From positions 372,001 to 436,000 of the forward strand of contig NZ_JAAGPI010000001.1 of the NCBI RefSeq assembly GCF_017104715.1: a stretch of 64,000 nucleotides of DNA, written 5' to 3'. The notes under the pieces were generated by a model. That model had not been told where the DNA came from and did no database searches. It was given only the letters and a program-made list of their open reading frames with translations. The position numbers and the translations under genes were made by a program. Origin of the DNA: Burkholderia sp. Ac-20365. GTDB lineage: Bacteria > Pseudomonadota > Gammaproteobacteria > Burkholderiales > Burkholderiaceae. Below are positions 43,928 to 52,043 of this stretch, piece after piece; within the stretch, counting starts at the first letter, position 1; the number at the start of each line of letters is the position of its first letter.

Positions 43928-44779
43928 TCATACGCTCATCATCAGTGAGCCGTCCGGTAGGACAATCGTGGTGAGGGTCTGGATAGTCGCACCGGTCCCT
44001 GTATTGATGATGTTGATTCGCGACGAGTCGTACGTATCGCTCTGCAGCAGATAACTGCCGCTTTGTACAGAAATTGCGGGTGCGCCGCCAGAACCGTTGC
44101 GGTAGTAACCGTTGTAGAGGGTCTGTCCTAGGGCCGCAGCAACTGTAGCCTCGCAGGCGGAATTAATCCCGCAAGTCGAGGCAAGCTCGTTGACAATTTT
44201 GGAGTTCCCATTCAAGGCCGCAACGATTGCATGATCAGCTGCGTCATATAGGGTGACGTCATTGGACAGAGGGAGGCCAGTCGTCGAATCGACCTTGAAT
44301 AAATCGCCACCACCCGCGGATTGCAACTTACCCGCTTTGAACAGGTTGAGATCGGCCTCAGATAGCACGTTGTATGCGTTTATCTCGGCACGCCCTTCTC
44401 CCGTAAGTCCGTCACCGCCAAAGCGCGGACCTTCCGGATCAAAATAATGACCAAGCTCATGCGCTACGACTTCCGCTAGTACGTATCCCGGGCTCTTGAA
44501 TGGATCGTCGGGAAGCAACGAAGTGATCGTGATAAGTCCATTGGCATCAGTAATGCCAAGTACTGGAACATTCTGGCCGGAGGAGCCCAAGCCGTTCATC
44601 GGCCCGATGACAATCTGCACGTCATGCTGCTGTAAGTACGTATTCAGTTGTGTTTTGAATTGCTCTGAGGAGTTGACGAGATTCAAAAAATCCTGAAACG
44701 TCGAACTATTTGTGCCGCCAAACGCAGTAGCCACTGCTGCCAGTCCTGGATTATTCGCGGAAATATTTTCTTGTGTCAT
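43928..44779 (-). CDS. HExxH metallopeptidase-like protein, 283 aa, in frame with the downstream RTX protein
   Basis: I do not recognise a named family. The zinc motif HELGH is at 107-111 (EVVAHELGHYFDPEG), with Glu132 (RAEINAY) as a plausible third ligand 20 residues on. There is no signal peptide. The C-terminal 40 residues are Thr/Ser/Ile rich, like the N-terminus of the next ORF. The stop TGA (43928-43930) is followed in the same frame, without another stop, by 18 codons and then the giant RTX ORF. Type I substrates are recognised by their C-termini, so this fragment alone should not be exported. It may be the N-terminal domain of a 2258-residue protein broken by a nonsense codon. Confidence 0.72.
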   Translation of the reverse strand: MTQENISANNPGLAAVATAFGGTNSSTFQDFLNLVNSSEQFKTQLNTYLQQHDVQIVIGPMNGLGSSGQNVPVLGITDANGLITITSLLPDDPFKSPGYVLAEVVAHELGHYFDPEGPRFGGDGLTGEGRAEINAYNVLSEADLNLFKAGKLQSAGGGDLFKVDSTTGLPLSNDVTLYDAADHAIVAALNGNSKIVNELASTCGINSACEATVAAALGQTLYNGYYRNGSGGAPAISVQSGSYLLQSDTYDSSRINIINTGTGATIQTLTTIVLPDGSLMMSV

Positions 44780-44799
44780 CGTCGGAGTTGCTTGGATAA

Positions 44800-45513
44800 T
44801 TATTCTTTAATAAATTTTTGGAATGTGATGTTTTTTAGACATCCACTAGGGACGTAAGTTAAGACGATAGGAGCACGCGATATCTCCCCTCCTAACCCTT
44901 GCGAATACCGAACGCCAGTGGGATCTGTTTGTAGCGTTGGAGGCACATTCCAGTGGCTTGAAACTCTCAGATTGTCACTTCCATAAATGCGCTCGATAGT
45001 CTGATCCGTTATGCAGATTTGTTCGTTGTTGATTTCGATATAAAGGCTGATCAACCGCTCATTGTTATGGAGATCGTCGTCGGTTATTCCATATCTTAAT
45101 GAGGTAATAATGAAAAAATGCTGATCGATCGCATCTCGGCGTGACGCAAAACCTTGGGTTTGTAACGTAATGGAGTCGACTGGATCAGTTACTGTGAGAT
45201 CAAAGAGGCTAACAATCTGTTGGAAATCAGTGATTAAATCAGGATGATCCATCAGCGAGCGCAATCTTAGCCAGAACTCAGTCTGATCGGGGCCCATATG
45301 CAAGGTCTCAATAAGTGCGTTTCTTCCTCGCACCAAGACAAATTCCTCGGAAGCATCCCTCGCCCTAGCTGTAGATGCCAGGCTTGCTTCAATTAGACAT
45401 AGCATCGAGACCAGAAACCATTTTTTCCAAATGCAAGAGTTGCGTACGAATGTCAAGACTTTCGAGAACATGATAATCGCACTGAGCATGAGTCTAATGT
45501 CTCGGTGATTCAT
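44800..45513 (-). CDS. Exported protein of unknown function upstream of the RTX locus, 237 aa
   Basis: I recognise no family. A hydrophobic stretch KKWFLVSMLCLIEASLASTARA (in pieces, residues about 30-51) looks like a signal peptide ending at ARA. The true start could be M15 (MFSK) or a later codon. The mature 185 residues are mixed alpha/beta with a few cysteines (QICITD, SGCLKN). Base composition is visibly AT-richer than the window, pointing to acquisition. It ends 20 bases before the HExxH ORF, so it is probably the first gene of the secretion operon. It could be a maturation, inhibitor or immunity factor for the protease, but nothing in the sequence proves it. Confidence 0.65.
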   Translation of the reverse strand: MNHRDIRLMLSAIIMFSKVLTFVRNSCIWKKWFLVSMLCLIEASLASTARARDASEEFVLVRGRNALIETLHMGPDQTEFWLRLRSLMDHPDLITDFQQIVSLFDLTVTDPVDSITLQTQGFASRRDAIDQHFFIITSLRYGITDDDLHNNERLISLYIEINNEQICITDQTIERIYGSDNLRVSSHWNVPPTLQTDPTGVRYSQGLGGEISRAPIVLTYVPSGCLKNITFQKFIKE

Positions 45514-45929
45514 CGTATTTTGATGTTGAAGTATTTTATTTCTTGGTATGGAAGATTAGTGGCGGTATCTATCCTAATGTGCCATTAGGATTGCGATATA
45601 TTTGCAGTGATGGAATGTAACCGAACGAAACCCGGTGGTGTGAAAAAAAATGCAAAACATGACTTCGAAATCATTTCGTATTGTTATAGAACATAATTTG
45701 CTCAATTTTCAGAATTTGATGATTGATTTCCCCGGATGTTCTGCTAGTTTTTCCGCCAACCAACCTGGTTCCACGCGCTGATCCAACTCGGGTTGGTATG
45801 CATACCTCCCTGAACCCATGCAACTTGAGTGTCGCGCACTTGCCTCTGCAGTATGCCGCGCTGGTGTCACAGACCACTGGAGTTCTGTGCGAAGCCGGCG
45901 AGGGACAGCTCTTCATCAACATTTGAACA
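45514..45929. other. AT-rich intergenic region with two inverted repeats
   Basis: 416 bases without a supported gene. It contains the perfect inverted repeat 45571-45591 and the palindrome GGTATGCATACC (45795-45806). A short open frame (45723-45926) ends 3 bases before the next gene and has a GC-richer, coding-looking end; it may be a remnant. Confidence 0.45.
45571..45591. promoter_or_regulatory. Perfect inverted repeat upstream of the RTX secretion locus
   Basis: ATCCTAATG (45571-45579) and CATTAGGAT (45583-45591) around TGC. It lies 58 bases upstream of the first gene of the locus and lacks a T tract, so it is more likely an operator than a terminator. Confidence 0.5.
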
Positions 45930-46811
45930 ATGAAAAACACCGATTTCAGTCGAATCACAATAGTCTCAGTAACAGGATTGCCCGATGCCACAAGCGCAGC
46001 GAACGCGCTTGCGCTTAGTCAAAAAAATATGCCGGGAGCCCGTGTCCTGCTATGCAGTCCCAAGGCCCCTGATAACCTTGCAAAGGGAATCGAGCATCGG
46101 GCAATTGCGCCATTGAACTATCACGAGTACAGCTGGTTCATGATGTTTGCGCTGTGGCGGGTGATTGAAACCGAATACGCGCTCATTGTTCAGGACGATG
46201 GCTGGGTACTCGATGCCAGCAACTGGGACGATGCCTTTTTCGACTACGACTACGTCGGACCGATGGTTCATGTCGCACGGGTCGAGACAGCAGATGAAAC
46301 GCGATGGCTGCATCGGTACGCGTGGAGTTATGAACTGCAGAAACCCGGCACGATAGTCCATCCGGTGTTGAATGGTGGGTTTTGCTTGCGAAGCCGCCGC
46401 ATGATGCGTGCGCTCATCGATCACCCGGAAATCAAGGTACATGTACCACCGCCTGACGACGCAGTGGGTGACCCTTTGAAGATGAACTGGGCGAACAACG
46501 CCCTGAACGAAGACGTTCAGCTCACCGCAATCTTGCGGCCCTCATTGCAAGCGGTCGGGTTCAAGTTCGCGCCGGTCGATGTATGTTTGAAGTTCGGTAT
46601 CGAGCATGCGGGCGCTGTGCACCGAAACTTGGACATGATGCAACTCTTCGGTCATCATTGCAGATGGAGAAAGCTGGTGAGTATCGATCCTCCGACAATC
46701 CGGTATGGTTGCAAACGAAGCAGGGCCGAGAAAGCGTTCCGCGAGATGGACATTGTGCGAATGCTTGAGCAACGCGGTTATCGGATCATCTTCGACCGGG
46801 AGACAGCGTAG
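45930..46811 (+). CDS. DUF5672-type putative glycosyltransferase, 293 aa
   Basis: The protein has the DUF5672 pattern: W.MMFALWRVIETEYALIV, the IVQDDGW motif at 86-92, FDYDYVGP (104-111) and LNGGFCLRSR (147-156). These resemble the metal/nucleotide-sugar and acceptor loops of GT-A enzymes. No signal peptide. It lies next to the AT-rich secretion region and has no clear ribosome site; it starts 3 bases after a short upstream frame ends, which could couple translation. Its product could decorate surface glycan or the secreted RTX protein, but this is unproven. Confidence 0.75.
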   Translation: MKNTDFSRITIVSVTGLPDATSAANALALSQKNMPGARVLLCSPKAPDNLAKGIEHRAIAPLNYHEYSWFMMFALWRVIETEYALIVQDDGWVLDASNWDDAFFDYDYVGPMVHVARVETADETRWLHRYAWSYELQKPGTIVHPVLNGGFCLRSRRMMRALIDHPEIKVHVPPPDDAVGDPLKMNWANNALNEDVQLTAILRPSLQAVGFKFAPVDVCLKFGIEHAGAVHRNLDMMQLFGHHCRWRKLVSIDPPTIRYGCKRSRAEKAFREMDIVRMLEQRGYRIIFDRETA

Positions 46812-46956
46812 TCAGAAGCGTATTCAGATGGAAAGCGCTAGCAAATCTGCCGCGACGGGTTTGGTGCGCCACGTTTCACCAGCGTCATGAGCGCGACGGA
46901 GAGAATGCTAATAAAAGCCCGCAGGCGTCGGACTATGGCGCTGCGCGGCTCATCGC

Positions 46957-47421
46957 TCACAACTCCAGCTCCAAAAACCGCGTCCCCTGCACAGGATTAA
47001 ACACATAAGCCGAAATCGGCCTGAACCCCAATGAAGCATAAAGCCGCTGCGCAGCCTGCATGGTAGGCAAAGTATCGAGCCGCATCTTCCTGTATCCAGC
47101 TTCACGTGCAGCCTGCATAACGACCTGCGCAAGACGCCTGCCTAACTGCTCACCACGCCCTTCAGGCCGCACATAAAGCCGCTTCATTTCGCAGATATCA
47201 AACTCAAAAGCCCGCAGAGCGACACACCCAACCAATCGATGGCCACGCCACGCAAGCAAAACTACCCCATCCGGCGACGCATACTTCCCGGGCAACTTAT
47301 CCAGTTCCCGATCAAAATCCTAAAAACTCAAATCGATCCCGAGACCATCCGCGTACTCACGAAAAATCGCGCGTACATCGTGCAGATCCTCGGGAAAACG
47401 TGCGGGCCGAATATCGATCAT
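46957..47421 (-). pseudogene. GNAT acetyltransferase with an in-frame amber stop
   Basis: Two halves in the same frame are separated by one TAG (plus-strand CTA 47320-47322). The N-terminal half MIDIRPARFPEDLHDV...GLGIDLSF is followed after the stop by DFDREL...PGKYASPDG and a normal GNAT core (VGCVALRAF, RLYVRPEGRGEQLGRRL, YASLGFRPI). In related GNAT proteins the position tends to read SFQDF, so a CAG to TAG change fits. The full frame would give about 154 residues, the normal length. Unless an amber suppressor exists, the product is truncated to about 33 residues. Confidence 0.85.
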
Positions 47422-47509
47422 CGAAGTCTTCCTGCCGATGCGTGATACGTAATACATGCAGTGTAGACGTGAATACCGATCCGTTCCTGATAGCGGAATA
47501 GCGGGAACG

Positions 47510-47533
47510 AAAAAAAGCCCGCACAAGGCGGGC
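47510..47533 (-). terminator. Terminator of the tssJKL operon
   Basis: On the minus strand GCCCGC (47533-47528) pairs with GCGGGC (47522-47517) around a 5-base loop and is followed by seven T (47516-47510). It lies 7 bases after the tssL stop. Confidence 0.9.
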
Positions 47534-47539
47534 AAGAGA

Positions 47540-48322
47540 TCAAGGCAGAGAGATAGTCAGATTCGCCGACTGCGGCCCAAGCCGGATAATCTGCGAATAC
47601 GGTGAGAGCGACCGCAACGTCGCATCCTTCAGATACGTATTGAGCCCAAGAAACGCAACGAGTCCAACAAGTGCAAACACTGCGCCAATCGTCCACAACG
47701 GCACTTCACGCTTGAGCCGATGCGCAATCTGATCGGGCAACGTCCAGTGCGGCGCGAACGGCGCACGCTTGCCCTTCATATGCGCAATTTCATCGCCGAG
47801 ACGCGCAGTCAGATACGCGAGCTTCTCAGGCCCTTCAAGCAGATATTTACCCTGAAAACCCAGCAGCAAACACATATGAAACACCTCGAGCGATTGAAGA
47901 CGCGCAGCACCTTGCGCGCGACATTCCTCGAGATGCTGAAAGAACTTCTCACCCGCCAGTTGCTCACCGAATAAAGCAAGCTGCAGCGGACGGCGCTCCC
48001 ACTCCGTGCGGATCGCAAACGGCGACGACAGCACCATTTCATCGACAGCCGCGCAGAACGCGAACTTCGCCGTGTACGCATCTTCAGCCGCGACATCGAG
48101 CTTCTTCGCGCCGCGTTCGAAATCACCCAGAAACTGCTGGATGCGATTCATGAACTCGCCAGCATTGCCCGGCTCGCGTCCATTCTTCAACAGAAACAGC
48201 ATGAAGAAACCGTCATACAGCAGATCGAGCAGCGAGCGAACCTGGTAGCTCGGCTGCAATGCCGACGGCGGTATCGCGGACGGCTGCGTATTGGTGTCGA
48301 ACAGGGAAGGGGCGTAGCTCAT
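47540..48322 (-). CDS. tssL: Type VI secretion membrane protein TssL (DotU/IcmH family), 260 aa
   Basis: An inner-membrane component of the T6SS trans-envelope complex (TssJLM). The DotU domain covers residues about 25-205, and one membrane segment follows at about 208-230 (PLWTIGAVFALVGLVAFLGLN), so the protein is tail-anchored. It ends at residue 260 and has no OmpA/peptidoglycan-binding extension; that function may be supplied by the OmpA protein at 61482-62402. Its start overlaps the tssK stop (ATGA). A rho-independent terminator follows. Confidence 0.93.
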   Translation of the reverse strand: MSYAPSLFDTNTQPSAIPPSALQPSYQVRSLLDLLYDGFFMLFLLKNGREPGNAGEFMNRIQQFLGDFERGAKKLDVAAEDAYTAKFAFCAAVDEMVLSSPFAIRTEWERRPLQLALFGEQLAGEKFFQHLEECRAQGAARLQSLEVFHMCLLLGFQGKYLLEGPEKLAYLTARLGDEIAHMKGKRAPFAPHWTLPDQIAHRLKREVPLWTIGAVFALVGLVAFLGLNTYLKDATLRSLSPYSQIIRLGPQSANLTISLP

Positions 48323-49662
48323 GGTGTGACCGCGATAAGTTCGAGTTTGAGATCGTTGAGACCGGACGGCGCGTAAATCGTCGTCGAACGGGCCTGCAAC
48401 ATGCGCTCATAGAGCGCACCGCGTGCTTCCAGCGAGAAATAGCATGCACCCGGCCGCACGGGAATCGCGGGCGGCACTTGCGGTGTGTACACCAGCCGCA
48501 CGCCGGGCATCGCGGACAGCACGAGCTTGTCGACGTCGTCGGGCGCGCCGACCTTGAAGCGCGCAGGCACGGCATCGACGAGTTCGACCGCAGGCAGATC
48601 CGCCGATACCGCGAGGAAGAACTGCGTCTTGTCGTCGATCTTGCCGGAGTCGAGGCGCCCCGCATGGAACGATGGACGCACTTCTTCGAGCGCGATTGCA
48701 AAGTAGCGCGTCGAGATCACCGTCTCCAGCAGTTCTCGCAGGATGCCGTCGAGGCGCGCGAATCCCGGACCCGGATCGTCATGCCGATAGGCAGGCAGGT
48801 CGGCGAGTGCATAGCCTTTCGAGAACGTCATCAACTGGCCAGCAAGTCGCAGTAATTCCTGAAACAGCCGCTCGGGATGCAGCGCGGAATGCTGATAGAG
48901 ATGCGCGAGCGCGGCGAACGCGGCACTTGCCGTATGCAGCAGCCAGAATGAGGCAATATCGCCCGACCGGAATTCGATGATGTTCTTGGTCGGCTCGCGA
49001 TGAAAACCATAGAGCGCATTCACCTTGGCCTGCAATGCGTCGATCAACTGGCGCAACCGTTGATGCAACAGCGGCGACGCATCGATGGCAAGGCAAGGTG
49101 GCACGAATGACTCATCGAGTTCGAAGCCGGATGTGGCCGTGCGGCGCACCCGCACGATCGGCACGGACAGCAACTGGTCGCGCGGCTCGCTATGCGCGAT
49201 CAGCTTCACGCTGGTTTTCAGGAACGTGATGTCGGCTTCGGCGGCGTCGGTGAAGTGGTCCGGCACCACACTTTGTCTGCTGACATAGCGCGACACGAAA
49301 CCGTCCGCATCGGGGGAATAGTTTTGCCCCGTCTCGCGCACGGGATGCAGCGCGAGATAGAACGTGAATTCATTGATGCCGTCGGGCAGCGTGTCGAGCG
49401 CGACGGGCGGCGGCAGTTCGTCGGCCTGCGGCGCAGCGTAAAGCGCGCCGTCCGGGAATACGAGCGAAAGGTCGCTCGCGCGCAGCACGTTGCTGCCTAG
49501 CGCATCACGATCGAATCGCACGGAGCGCACGCCCCAGTTGTACGGCTGGATCGCGTGGATCGATTCGAACAGGCGTGCCTCGTGATACGCGTCCTGTCGC
49601 TGGAAATGCTGCGGCCTCAGAAAAAGGCCTTCCCCCCAAAGCACCTTTGCGGAATAACTCAT
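48319..49662 (-). CDS. tssK: Type VI secretion baseplate protein TssK, 447 aa
   Basis: The baseplate-to-membrane-complex adaptor. N-terminal KVLWGEGLFLRPQHFQRQDAY and the conserved MPGVRLVYTPQVPPAIPVRPGACYFSLE-type segments (in short blocks) identify TssK, and the length is normal. It overlaps tssL by 4 bases and lies downstream of tssJ, with an AT-rich palindrome between. The N-terminus should contact the TssFG wedge and the C-terminus TssL/TssM. Confidence 0.93.
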   Translation of the reverse strand: MSYSAKVLWGEGLFLRPQHFQRQDAYHEARLFESIHAIQPYNWGVRSVRFDRDALGSNVLRASDLSLVFPDGALYAAPQADELPPPVALDTLPDGINEFTFYLALHPVRETGQNYSPDADGFVSRYVSRQSVVPDHFTDAAEADITFLKTSVKLIAHSEPRDQLLSVPIVRVRRTATSGFELDESFVPPCLAIDASPLLHQRLRQLIDALQAKVNALYGFHREPTKNIIEFRSGDIASFWLLHTASAAFAALAHLYQHSALHPERLFQELLRLAGQLMTFSKGYALADLPAYRHDDPGPGFARLDGILRELLETVISTRYFAIALEEVRPSFHAGRLDSGKIDDKTQFFLAVSADLPAVELVDAVPARFKVGAPDDVDKLVLSAMPGVRLVYTPQVPPAIPVRPGACYFSLEARGALYERMLQARSTTIYAPSGLNDLKLELIAVTP

Positions 49663-49758
49663 CGCGAACCTGTCTTTATGCGGATCACATCTTTAAGCAT
49701 GGATGGTAATGCCCGAATAAGTGGTATTTCGGGGTTTTACCACGCGCTTTTGTTAATT

Positions 49759-49788
49759 GTTAAATGACATTTAAACGTCACGTTTAAC
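49759..49788. promoter_or_regulatory. AT-rich nested palindrome between tssJ and tssK
   Basis: TGACATTTAAACGTCA (49765-49780) is palindromic except for one pair and is flanked by GTTAAA (49759-49764) and TTTAAC (49783-49788). It abuts the tssJ stop. It may be an operator for an internal tssK promoter or an RNA structure. Confidence 0.4.
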
Positions 49789-50410
49789 CACAACTGACCG
49801 ACGACAGCAAATTCAATGGCTGTGTCGGCAATCCCTGCTCGGGCGGAATCACCGTGCCGTTTGTCACCGTCATTGCACAGTTATGCAGCCCGATCATTAT
49901 GCCGGATTTCTCCGACTTTCCCGGATCGAAAGCGAACTTCCAGCGCTGCATGGCGGGATCGCGGAATAGCGCCACAATACCGAATGCCTGCGCTTCGTAC
50001 GATACCTTTTCGGTGACGTTATAGCGTTGGCCGGGAATGAGCGTCACTTCGCGCACGCCTAGCAGGTCGCCACCCAATGTGCTCTTTTCTTTCGCTGGAT
50101 CAGTAAACGTATCGAAAGGCGCCTGTTGAAAAGAAGTCGGATCTTTCAGCGTATAGAGGCGCACGACAAGTGCTAGCGGGCGCTTGTCATTGGCGGCATT
50201 CAGATTGGGCGCGGCATATAAGGTCAAGCCGATATTGCGTGGCGGCTTCTGCGAGTCGGGCACGTCTGGCTTGCCGATTCCCGCGGCCTGCAAGGCCGAG
50301 GAGGCTGCCGCGCCGAGCACGCTGACACCCGCGGCGCAACCCGCGAGCAGTGTGCTCGTGACCATACACAATGCGATTAGCGATGCAACCCGGATAGCGC
50401 GCGTATTCAT
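49784..50410 (-). CDS. tssJ: Type VI secretion lipoprotein TssJ, 208 aa
   Basis: The outer-membrane lipoprotein of the T6SS membrane complex. A lipobox LLAGC with Cys25 follows a hydrophobic signal. The C-terminal beta-sandwich includes KPPRNIGLTLYAAPNLN and RPLALVVRLYTLKD, the TssJ core. ATG 50410 was chosen over an upstream in-frame start because it directly precedes the signal peptide. It is divergent from the TPR lipoprotein gene and is the first gene of the tssJKL operon. Confidence 0.92.
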   Translation of the reverse strand: MNTRAIRVASLIALCMVTSTLLAGCAAGVSVLGAAASSALQAAGIGKPDVPDSQKPPRNIGLTLYAAPNLNAANDKRPLALVVRLYTLKDPTSFQQAPFDTFTDPAKEKSTLGGDLLGVREVTLIPGQRYNVTEKVSYEAQAFGIVALFRDPAMQRWKFAFDPGKSEKSGIMIGLHNCAMTVTNGTVIPPEQGLPTQPLNLLSSVSCG

Positions 50411-50759
50411 TCTGTATAGACCGGCATTCAGCTGGTCACCCCGTTGAATTGTCAATTAAAAACGGTTGATAAGTGGTTCGTTTTCACCCTGCGCATGCGG
50501 GTTTGCAAGCGCCGGAATCAAGGTTCGGCAACATGTGAATTCAGGAAATTATTGCCGTTGTTTGATGCGCGATGAATCACGAATGGCAATAAATTACCGG
50601 TCATGTTAGCGATATTGTATTGACGCGTTCTCCGAGTTTTCCTTCTGCAGATGAAAGTTGAATTAATAAAAATTGGCCTGTACTATACGCGCGCACTTAG
50701 TGCAAAGCAAAACCCGTTTTCTTCCTGATTATAAAATTCGCAACGGCGGTGAAACAACG
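50411..50759. other. Divergent promoter region of the T6SS locus
   Basis: 349 bases without a supported gene, between tssJ and the TPR lipoprotein gene. A promoter for the rightward operon is given separately (50658-50686). Confidence 0.5.
50658..50686 (+). promoter_or_regulatory. Candidate sigma-70 promoter of the rightward T6SS operon
   Basis: TTGAAT (50658-50663), 17 bases, TACTAT (50681-50686), 73 bases before the first ATG. Each element matches the consensus at four of six positions. Confidence 0.4.
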
Positions 50760-51440
50760 ATGAAAAATCGGCTCTTTACCAGTCTTTCTGGGGCAGTGCT
50801 GGTATGCGGCATGATTGCCGGATGCGCTACGCAGGGAAACTCCACTCCGCCTACGCCTGAAGCCTTTAATAAGGCGCTGAGCGACGCAGATACCGTCGCG
50901 AAGAATGGCGATCAGGACCGCGCAATCGCGCTTTATCAGCAATTGGCCAAAACCGATCCGACGCGTGAAGAGCCGTGGTCGCGCATTGCGCAGATCCAGT
51001 TCACGCAGGGTCATTACGGCCAGGCCATCGTCGCTGCGCAGGAAGCACTGCAGCGCGACCAGACCGACCGTCAGGCAAAGAGCGTATTGGCCGTCGCAGG
51101 CTTGCGCGTCGCGACGCAATCGCTCGGCGAACTGCGTCAGGATGCAGCACTCGCGGGCGATGCGAAGTCGGATGCACAGGCGCTCGCCAAACAGCTGCGC
51201 GACACGCTCGGCGAAGCCACGCTATTCCCGCCGGATGCCAACGACAAGCAGGCCGCAAAGAAGCGGCGCGTCGTGCGTCATGTCGCGAAGCAGGCGCCCA
51301 AGGCAAGCGATTCCACGGACAGCAGCGCGGCCGCGCCGGCTGCTACTGCGCCCGCGCAGGCTCCTGCGGCGCCGGCCGCTGCGCCTGCAAAAGCAGCGCA
51401 GAGCGGCGGCGCGTCCGATCCCTTTAGCGCGCTGCGCTGA
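50760..51440 (+). CDS. T6SS-associated TPR lipoprotein, 226 aa
   Basis: An exported lipoprotein with lipobox MIAGC (Cys22). Residues about 37-115 form two or three tetratricopeptide-like helical repeats (RAIALYQQLAKTDPTREEPW, YGQAIVAAQEALQRD). The last 60 residues are an Ala/Pro-rich low-complexity tail that ends GASDPFSALR. It is the first gene of the rightward T6SS operon in Burkholderia-type clusters (a TagM-type accessory, name uncertain). It probably helps anchor or regulate the machine at the envelope. Confidence 0.78.
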   Translation: MKNRLFTSLSGAVLVCGMIAGCATQGNSTPPTPEAFNKALSDADTVAKNGDQDRAIALYQQLAKTDPTREEPWSRIAQIQFTQGHYGQAIVAAQEALQRDQTDRQAKSVLAVAGLRVATQSLGELRQDAALAGDAKSDAQALAKQLRDTLGEATLFPPDANDKQAAKKRRVVRHVAKQAPKASDSTDSSAAAPAATAPAQAPAAPAAAPAKAAQSGGASDPFSALR

Positions 51441-51480
51441 TACCACGCTGGTCTGAACCACACGCACCCGGGAGCCGTCG

Positions 51481-52020
51481 ATGGCCAAGAAAGAAAGTAT
51501 TCAAAAGCGCTTGCAAAAAGTGCGGCCGCCGCGCGTTCAACTGACCTATGAGGTCGAGCGCGGCGATGCGATCGAAGTGAAAGAACTGCCGTTCGTCGTC
51601 GGCGTGGTCGCCGATCTCGCGGGGCAGTCGGAAGTCGAGCAGCCGAAGCTGCGCGACCGCAAGTTCGTCAATATCGACCGCGACAATTTCGACGACGTGA
51701 TGAAGGCCATCGAGCCGCGCGCGGCGTTTCAGGTCGAAAACCGCCTGAGCGATGCGGGTGGCAAGTTCGGCGTCGATCTGCGTTTCCGTTCGATGGCGGA
51801 CTTCAATCCCGACGAAGTAGTCGCGCAAATCGAACCGCTGCGCCGTCTTCTCGAAGCGCGTTCGAAACTCGCGGATCTGCGCAACAAGCTGGCCGGTAAC
51901 GACAAGCTCGAAGATCTGCTCGGCGAAGTGCTGAAGAACACGCAGCAGTTGCAATCGCTGGCGGGCGCGACGCAACGTGCCGAAGGCGATAGCGCAGACG
52001 GCTCCGACGAGAACAAGTAG
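51481..52020 (+). CDS. tssB: Type VI secretion sheath small subunit TssB, 179 aa
   Basis: Forms the contractile sheath with TssC. N-terminal ESIQKRLQKVRPPRVQLTYEVE and RDRKFVNIDRDNFDDVM are diagnostic, and the length is normal. GGGAG before ATG 51481 is the ribosome site. Its stop is 23 bases before tssC. It contracts with TssC to drive the Hcp tube and is later recycled by ClpV. Confidence 0.95.
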   Translation: MAKKESIQKRLQKVRPPRVQLTYEVERGDAIEVKELPFVVGVVADLAGQSEVEQPKLRDRKFVNIDRDNFDDVMKAIEPRAAFQVENRLSDAGGKFGVDLRFRSMADFNPDEVVAQIEPLRRLLEARSKLADLRNKLAGNDKLEDLLGEVLKNTQQLQSLAGATQRAEGDSADGSDENK

Positions 52021-52043
52021 CCTGATCAGGCACCGGGGGTAAC

